This document shows, one piece after another, positions 9,497 through 13,679 of a stretch of DNA of 13,679 bases; the stretch's first letter is position 1, and every line of letters starts with the position of its first letter. Source of the DNA: Amoebophrya sp. AT5.2. Its lineage: Eukaryota; Sar; Dinophyceae; Syndiniales; Amoebophryaceae. Both the position numbers and the translations under genes were made by a program. The notes below the pieces were generated by a model that worked only from the letters and a program-made list of their open reading frames with translations, made no database searches and was not told the DNA's origin. The DNA lies in contig RXOD01005510.1 of assembly GCA_005223375.1 (NCBI GenBank), positions 1 to 13,679 on the forward strand, written 5' to 3'.

Positions 9497-9983
9497 CCTG
9501 TTAGATCTTGAATCGGGACTTTGGACCCTTGTGAGGCACATTATCCCGCGAGTCTAGGACAACGAAGGAGCCGGTGCTAGGCGGAGCAGGTGGGCTAAAT
9601 TGGGATAAAAATCTTTGTGTTCGATTTCGATTACATAAATCAGAGCCAGGCTCTTGCTGAACTCTCTCGCTTTCGATTTCGTCCGTCTACCGCTCGGTGC
9701 TATCTCTCATCGTGCACAATGAGTGAATATTTTGAGTTTCCCGAACACTCTTTCGCTTTAGAAATGGTGCGACGCTTTTTGCTCCCACGTCCGGCGGCGC
9801 CTGCCAATTCTACCGTCCTTCACGGTAAGTGACCATCGGTCGACTTCGAAAAAAGGCTGCGTCTTTTTCGTTTTTTTCTCGAAGTCTGCGTCTAGTGTGT
9901 TGAAGCGTCGGTAGTGTTCTTGACCGTCAACGAAGGACCTTAGACTACGCAAGTGCACTTCGGACCCAGCACATAAATGCGCT
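9497..9983. other. Intergenic region between twinfilin-like gene and carboxypeptidase
   Basis: 487 bp with no supportable coding sequence. Short ORFs here lack any family resemblance. It should contain the 3' UTR of the twinfilin-like gene and the promoter or 5' leader of the carboxypeptidase. A 45-nt hairpin at 9842-9886 is the only clear structure and is listed separately. Confidence 0.6.
9842..9886 (-). repeat. Inverted repeat (hairpin) downstream of the twinfilin-like stop codon
   Basis: GACTTCGA at 9842-9849 pairs with TCGAAGTC at 9879-9886, and the stem can be extended by A-tract/T-tract pairing with a one-base bulge. It starts about 100 nt after the stop codon in the sense of transcription, so it would lie in the 3' UTR or just past the cleavage site. 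A role in 3'-end processing is possible but unproven. Confidence 0.5.
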
Positions 9984-11730
9984 TCATTTCGCCCCCATGC
10001 CGGGCATCGCGACCGCGCCTGGGGGTGGTTTCTTCGCACCCCCAAGACCGGGCAGTGGACCGCCCATTCCCGGTAGTGCCACTGCCCCCGGCGGCGGTTT
10101 TTTCATTGATCCTCCACTCATGCCTGGCATCGCCACTGCCCCCGGCGGCAATTTCTTTGCTCCACTGCCGTCTTCGCTTGAAGCAGCCTCTTCCAGGGCG
10201 TCCACGAACGACTCCATCCCCGACATAAGCGACCCCGCTCTCATCGACCCCGGCTGCCCCGACACGGACTGATTTAGCCGTCTGCCTTCGGTGGGCGCTT
10301 TTGCGATCTCTTCCAGGTCATCCGCATCGTGCGCCTCGCGGAACGTTGCCTCCGGAAACCCGCACTCGCGAACCGACTTCTTCACCGTAGCGACGCAAGA
10401 AGAATGCTTCATCTTAGCGCGACCTGAGAAGTAGGTGGGGGGCAAGACAATGAGACTGTCACCCGCTGTTGCATGCAATCATCCAGGCACTCATGATCTT
10501 AATGCTGACCCTCTACTAAAGCAGTATTAGCAAGAAAACTTTTCATCGAAACAGTAACAGGTCGACACGCAAAGCTAAGTACTTGGCGCTCCGTCGGCGG
10601 TATAGGAGACGAGGACCACGTGGCCGTCCTCGCCTCGTGCGACCAAGTACGCGCAATCTGCGGGCGCTAGGCTAACCGAGGCTATTGTGCCCTTCTCGAC
10701 CTTGCCGTTCACCGTGGCGGTTTCGTCTGCCCGCGCAACCACGATTTCGCCGTTCTGCAACCTGATGACCGGAGTAGGGTCAGATCGAAGTAGAAGATTT
10801 TGTGATCAACAGCAATCCGATTTCACTTCAGAAAGTGCCTTTTGGTTTCGGACAACATTGATCAAGGCCCGCCAACATCACCCCCCCCCAGCGCATAGAT
10901 TACAAAACTTCATTACCCCGACACCGCGCTGGTGAATGACTCCGCGAGTCTTGCCACGTTCGACATGCCTGGAAGCCGGATCTGGGTTGTGGACCCTGGT
11001 TCCATCATCTGCGCTGCAGACGTTCGCGACGCTCGTTCGTACTCGATAGCCTCGTCCACTTCGGCCCGCTCCCGCTCCTGTGCGGTCATGGCGGACGCGC
11101 GCTCCGCCGGTGCCAGCACTTGAATGCTGCTGCGAATGCTTTGCTCGTTTAACTCGTCGATCTCGTCGCTTCGGAAATCCTTCCACATCTTGCTCTGCTC
11201 CAACGATTTCAGCTGCGAAGCGCTCTGGGTGTACCTGTCGTGTCGACGAAAATAATCATGCGGAGCAGGAGAAAAAACGTTTTCTTTGCAATTCATTGCA
11301 GCCGCATCTTCATTATGCTAGTGGTCCTGCAAATCGATTGTGATGATGTTAATCTTGCGGCGCTGATGCCTTAGATTTCCCGCACTGCTCTCGATATCGA
11401 TTGTAAACGACATATAGTATTCATGCGATAGTACAGGAACTTCTTTTTTATCGGCGTTTCCTCGGGGATCCAAAGCACGAAGACGTTCACATTATCTGCG
11501 TTCAAGAGGAAGTAGCGTGGTCCCGGGTCCGCTTTTATTACCCCCTTCAGCTGATCGAAAGCCGCATTCGGGCTCTCCATTAGCGGCACGCGCAAACCCG
11601 AGACGAATGTCTCTTCCTCGATCTTCACCTCGAGGGCGCGGCAGTCCTCGAGATTGATGACGAAGTTGTCGGTCTTTATCGCCGCTTTATTGAGCACCGG
11701 GACGGAGCCCGCGAACGAGTTCGGAATCAT
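9984..11730 (-). CDS. TWF: Twinfilin-like actin-binding protein, two ADF-H domains (four exons)
   Basis: Exons 11435-11730, 10917-11234, 10583-10761 and 9984-10423 join at GT-AG introns with consistent phases into 1233 nt, 410 residues. ADF-H domain 1 (about 10-125) shows ALEVKIEEETFV, PRYFLLNADNVNVFVLWIPE and PIKKKFLYTQSASQLKSL, the family pattern ending in a KMLYAS-like motif. A linker with APAERASAMTAQERERAE resembles the twinfilin linker. ADF-H domain 2 (about 185-305) shows NGEIVVARAD, CAYLVARGEDGHVVLVSYTADGAP and RAKMKHSSCVATVKK. The last about 57 residues are three KKPPPGAVAMPGMGG-like repeats in place of the basic animal tail. Twinfilins bind actin monomers and cap barbed ends in the cytosol. 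The ATG at 11730 has an A-rich context (TCAAAAATG). A different two-domain ADF-H protein remains possible, but domain order, linker and length favour twinfilin. Confidence 0.85.
9987..10157 (-). repeat. Coding tandem repeat, KKPPPGAVAMPGMGG-type tail
   Basis: The C-terminal tail holds three imperfect units: KKLPPGAVAMPGMSGGS, KKPPPGAVALPGMGG (followed by PLPGLGGA) and KKPPPGAVAMPGMGAK ending at the stop. The DNA units keep GCGACCGCG/GCCACTGCC-type cores with codon differences, so the array is not very recent. Each unit pairs two lysines with a triple proline, so it could bind a proline-recognising partner such as profilin; that is inference. Confidence 0.75.
10424..10582 (-). other. 159-bp canonical intron 3 of the twinfilin-like gene
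   Basis: Starts GTACTTAGC and ends CTACTTCTCAG on the minus strand, with a pyrimidine-rich stretch before the acceptor. Joining makes ADGAPS-RAKMKHSSC, the expected end of the second ADF-H domain, in phase 1. Confidence 0.85.
10762..10916 (-). other. 155-bp canonical intron 2 of the twinfilin-like gene
   Basis: Starts GTAATGAAG and ends GGTCATCAG on the minus strand. Joining gives FTSAVSG-LQNGEIVV in phase 2. It contains a run of nine C at 10881-10889 (plus strand). The next candidate acceptor, TTGCAG, would need a different donor and removes more of the domain. Confidence 0.7.
11235..11434 (-). other. 200-bp canonical intron 1 of the twinfilin-like gene
   Basis: Starts GTACTATCG and ends CACGACAG on the minus strand. 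Joining gives IKKKFLY-TQSASQLKSLEQ in phase 2, matching the end of an ADF-H domain. GTAC occurs at both junctions, which leaves a four-base ambiguity, but the GT-AG placement is natural. Confidence 0.8.
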
Positions 11731-12338
11731 TTTTGATATGGTTGTTGTGTTTCTTGGAAAAGGTCAACGCGTAAAAAGTGGTCTTACATTTTGTTTGGAG
11801 GCAGGTGCGCGTTTGCTTCTGAGGAATCGTATTTTTTTTCTTTTCGCGCAGCAGGGTAAACTTAAGTACGCGGGCGCACACCCCATCGAAAGAAATGCTT
11901 GAAGGCTACAGAAAGTATGCGTAATGCGAAAAGTTCAGATCTTCAGGGACACGGTACGTCACGGACCAGAGCCTGGATTCTGAAAACTACCTTCACGACA
12001 GATTTGCGACGTATACATTCATGATGGCATTGGGGACCATCTTCGAAGTCGTATGGCAGCAGCGATGTTTCTCGCATCCACTGGTGACCGCGACCGAACC
12101 CAAAACAAACGATCTAGTGAACACATCAAGCCCGTCGTCGTTGTCCAACAAACGTTGCATCTCGGTCAGTTCATATGTCGTTTTGATAGCGCTGTCGCGT
12201 ATGAAAAAACCTCAGTCGTCAGCTCAATGTCGTCGTCGTGGCACGACCACAATCTCCCTCTCCTGTCACCTCGCGGTATAATTATAGAAAGTCGCTAGTG
12301 TGTCGCGGCCATAGCGCTCGGCATAAAAGTAAGCCCCT
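11731..12338. other. Intergenic region between helicase and twinfilin-like gene
   Basis: 608 bp without a convincing gene on either strand. ORFs up to 86 codons show no recognisable family. It should contain the helicase 3' UTR and the twinfilin-like promoter or 5' leader. An A/T-rich stretch around 12275-12295 includes the palindrome TATAATTATA. No promoter element can be assigned. Confidence 0.6.
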
Positions 12339-13290
12339 CTACGCCCTTTCCAGAAAATCGGGCACTTGTTGTTTGTTCAGCCGCAGAAAGTGCGCGAGCT
12401 GTCGAAATTGCTTTTGGTCCCGGTTGTTTACGTAGGAAATCGCAACGCCCCCTTCGTCCCCACACCTCCCGGTCCGGCCAATCCGGTGTGTGTACGAAGT
12501 TATGTCGGCCGCTAGGTCCGTCTGAAAAACCGCTTTCACGTCGAAATCCAGTCCGCGACTGGCGATGTTCGTTGCGACGAGTATATTATCGTCGCCGCGC
12601 TCAAACCGCTTGACGGCCGCCTCGCGATAGGCTTGGTCCAACTTCGAGTGCAGGTGCCCGACCTGTTTGGGTCAAAGTGAACATATCGAGAATCATGCTT
12701 CAGAAAGGAAATCGCAAAAGTGAATGTCATCTTCCAGCAACTCTAACGGCAAGTACCTTGAATCCACGCTGCACCAGCGCGCTCGCCAGTCGCGTTGCTT
12801 CCGCTCTCTTGTTGGAGAACACAATCCCCTTGTGCCCTCCATTGTCCGAAGTTGCTCCTCCTGTACCACTTCCGTCTCCCTTTCCGGCGTTATTCAGCAC
12901 GTACCTCTCGATATCCTCGGCCAGTAAATGGAATTTTTCCTCCTCATTCCGGACCCATTTCACCAACTGGAGAATATGTGCGCAGCCGCCCCCCGCCTTG
13001 TCCGTGTAGTTACCCACTCGAAGGTACACGTGAGGTTTGCTCGGGGAGAGATACTGCTGGCACATGTCCCGTATCTGCGGAGGGTAGGTCGCGGAAAAGA
13101 GCAGGGTCTGCCTATTCGAAGCCGGCGCGCAGTCGCGATGAAGGAGCACGTCCATCACCGTCTGCTGGAGACCCAGATCGATTAGATTGTCCGCCTCGTC
13201 CAGGACGAGAGTTTCGATAAAATTGAGAGAAATACGGCCGTTGTCGATGAAATCAAGGATGCGGCCCGGGGTGCCGGACAAAATGTCGAC
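12339..13290 (-). CDS. DEAD-box RNA helicase, Ded1/DDX3/Vasa type, 3' exons only
   Basis: Two exons, 12757-13290 and 12339-12662, give the last 285 residues; the Q motif, Walker A and PTREL motifs must lie right of the window. Seen in order: GTPGR (motif Ib), VLDEAD (II), SAT (III), GIVFSNKRAEA (IV), VGHLHSKL (IVa), ILVATNIASRGLD (V) and THRIGRTGR (VI). The end, VPDFLERA, resembles the VPxWL end of the Ded1/DDX3/Vasa group. All visible catalytic motifs are intact, so it should unwind RNA using ATP. A Gly/Ser-rich insert (about 25 residues, GKGDGSGTGGATSDNGG) sits just before motif IV, between the two RecA lobes. The first visible exon begins at 13290, after acceptor ATCTCAG, in phase 0. Closest subfamily is an inference. 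Confidence 0.92.
12663..12756 (-). other. 94-bp canonical intron of the helicase
   Basis: Starts GTACTTGCC and ends CCCAAACAG on the minus strand. Removal joins LVQRGFK to VGHLHSKLDQ in phase 0, exactly as DEAD-box helicases read between motifs IV and V. Confidence 0.9.
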
Positions 13291-13679
13291 CTGAGATTTC
13301 AGTGAAGGGCGTGCAAGGCGAAGTGCAAGGAAGTGTACAATTGGATTCCTAACCGTGCGACATTTGCTTCAAATTCAAAGTGTGAAAGTTGTGGGGTCAA
13401 GATAGTTTACTGCCGTCTGGTGTGGGACTGACAACCGGACGGCCCTGGTAAGACCCATGTCGATGTAGTTCTGCATTTACTGTGCCTGGGTTTGCTCTGC
13501 CACAGCCACGAAAGTTGCCAACAGAACATGAACTACCGCCAGTGCCACTTCTCATAAACTGCAACGCCAACCCAAAATGTGAAAGTTGTGGGGTCAAGGT
13601 ATTTTACTGCCGTCTGGTGTGGGACTGACAACCGGACGACCCTGGTAAGACCCATTTCGATGTAGTTCTGCATTTACTG
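13291..13679 (-). other. Intron of the helicase, 3' part
   Basis: Upstream of acceptor CTGAAATCTCAG at 13291-13293 no frame carries helicase motifs, although the sequence between PTREL and TPGR would be expected next. At least 389 bp are therefore intronic, continuing past the right edge. Most of it is the tandem repeat listed separately. Confidence 0.75.
13381..13679. repeat. 197-bp tandem repeat, about 1.5 copies visible
   Basis: The segment starting TGTGAAAGTTGTGGGG at 13381 recurs at 13578 and stays aligned to the window end, with four mismatches over 102 bp. The offset is 197 bp and the first unit runs straight into the second, so this is either the start of a tandem array or two adjacent copies of a dispersed repeat. 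No third copy is visible before 13381, where coding sequence and its acceptor lie. Confidence 0.85.

Noticed and set aside
10924..11296. ATG at 11296 (MNCKENVF) as a separate gene start
   Set aside because: The real exon begins at 11234; splicing there restores the ADF-H ending, while the preceding residues have no family match.
11310..11412. Direct repeat ACAATCGAT inside intron 1 of the twinfilin-like gene
   Set aside because: Both copies lie within the intron, contain the palindrome ATCGAT, and do not sit at splice edges.
13397..13597. 66-codon minus-strand ORF in the helicase intron
   Set aside because: It is built from the tandem repeat and has no helicase motif.
1..13679. CRISPR arrays, tRNA or rRNA genes, bacterial operon signals
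   Set aside because: No short regularly spaced repeats, cloverleaf or rRNA-like sequence were seen; introns show the window is eukaryotic.

Overview
This looks like nuclear DNA of a unicellular eukaryote. Four protein-coding genes lie head to tail on the minus strand, three of them clearly broken by spliceosomal introns and the fourth also interrupted. GC content is moderate to high, coding ORFs are long, and intergenic gaps are only about 490-610 bp. One-way gene order, short canonical introns and long introns framed by terminal inverted repeats together suggest an alveolate, and recall what is reported for syndinian dinoflagellates such as Amoebophrya. That taxon is an inference, not shown by the sequence.

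Reading in transcription order from the right edge: (1) 12339-13290, the 3' two exons of a DEAD-box RNA helicase of the Ded1/DDX3/Vasa type. Its upstream intron runs off the window and carries a 197-bp tandem repeat. (2) 9984-11730, a complete four-exon gene for a twinfilin-like protein of 410 residues with two ADF-homology domains and a repetitive proline/glycine-rich tail. (3) 7516-9496, a complete three-exon M14 zinc carboxypeptidase of about 499 residues with all catalytic residues. (4) 313-6957, the first about 1950 residues of a giant DUF6606/DUF3638-family protein, whose gene continues past the left edge.

The most unusual content is two introns that look like insertions of transposon-like, introner-type elements. 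Intron 2 of the carboxypeptidase is a 435-bp element with 23-bp perfect terminal inverted repeats (imperfect to about 40 bp) and a 3-bp GAC direct repeat at its ends. Intron 1 of the giant gene is a 602-bp element with 27-bp perfect terminal inverted repeats of unrelated sequence and a 3-bp GTC direct repeat. Neither exon pair is joined simply by a GT-AG intron at the element ends. The 602-bp element also carries, in sense orientation, a coding fragment resembling the first two membrane helices of a major facilitator transporter, so it appears to have captured part of another gene.

The genes share no obvious pathway (RNA helicase, actin regulator, peptidase, giant P-loop-associated protein). 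The gene order reads as ordinary protist housekeeping content. What stands out is the intron biology.
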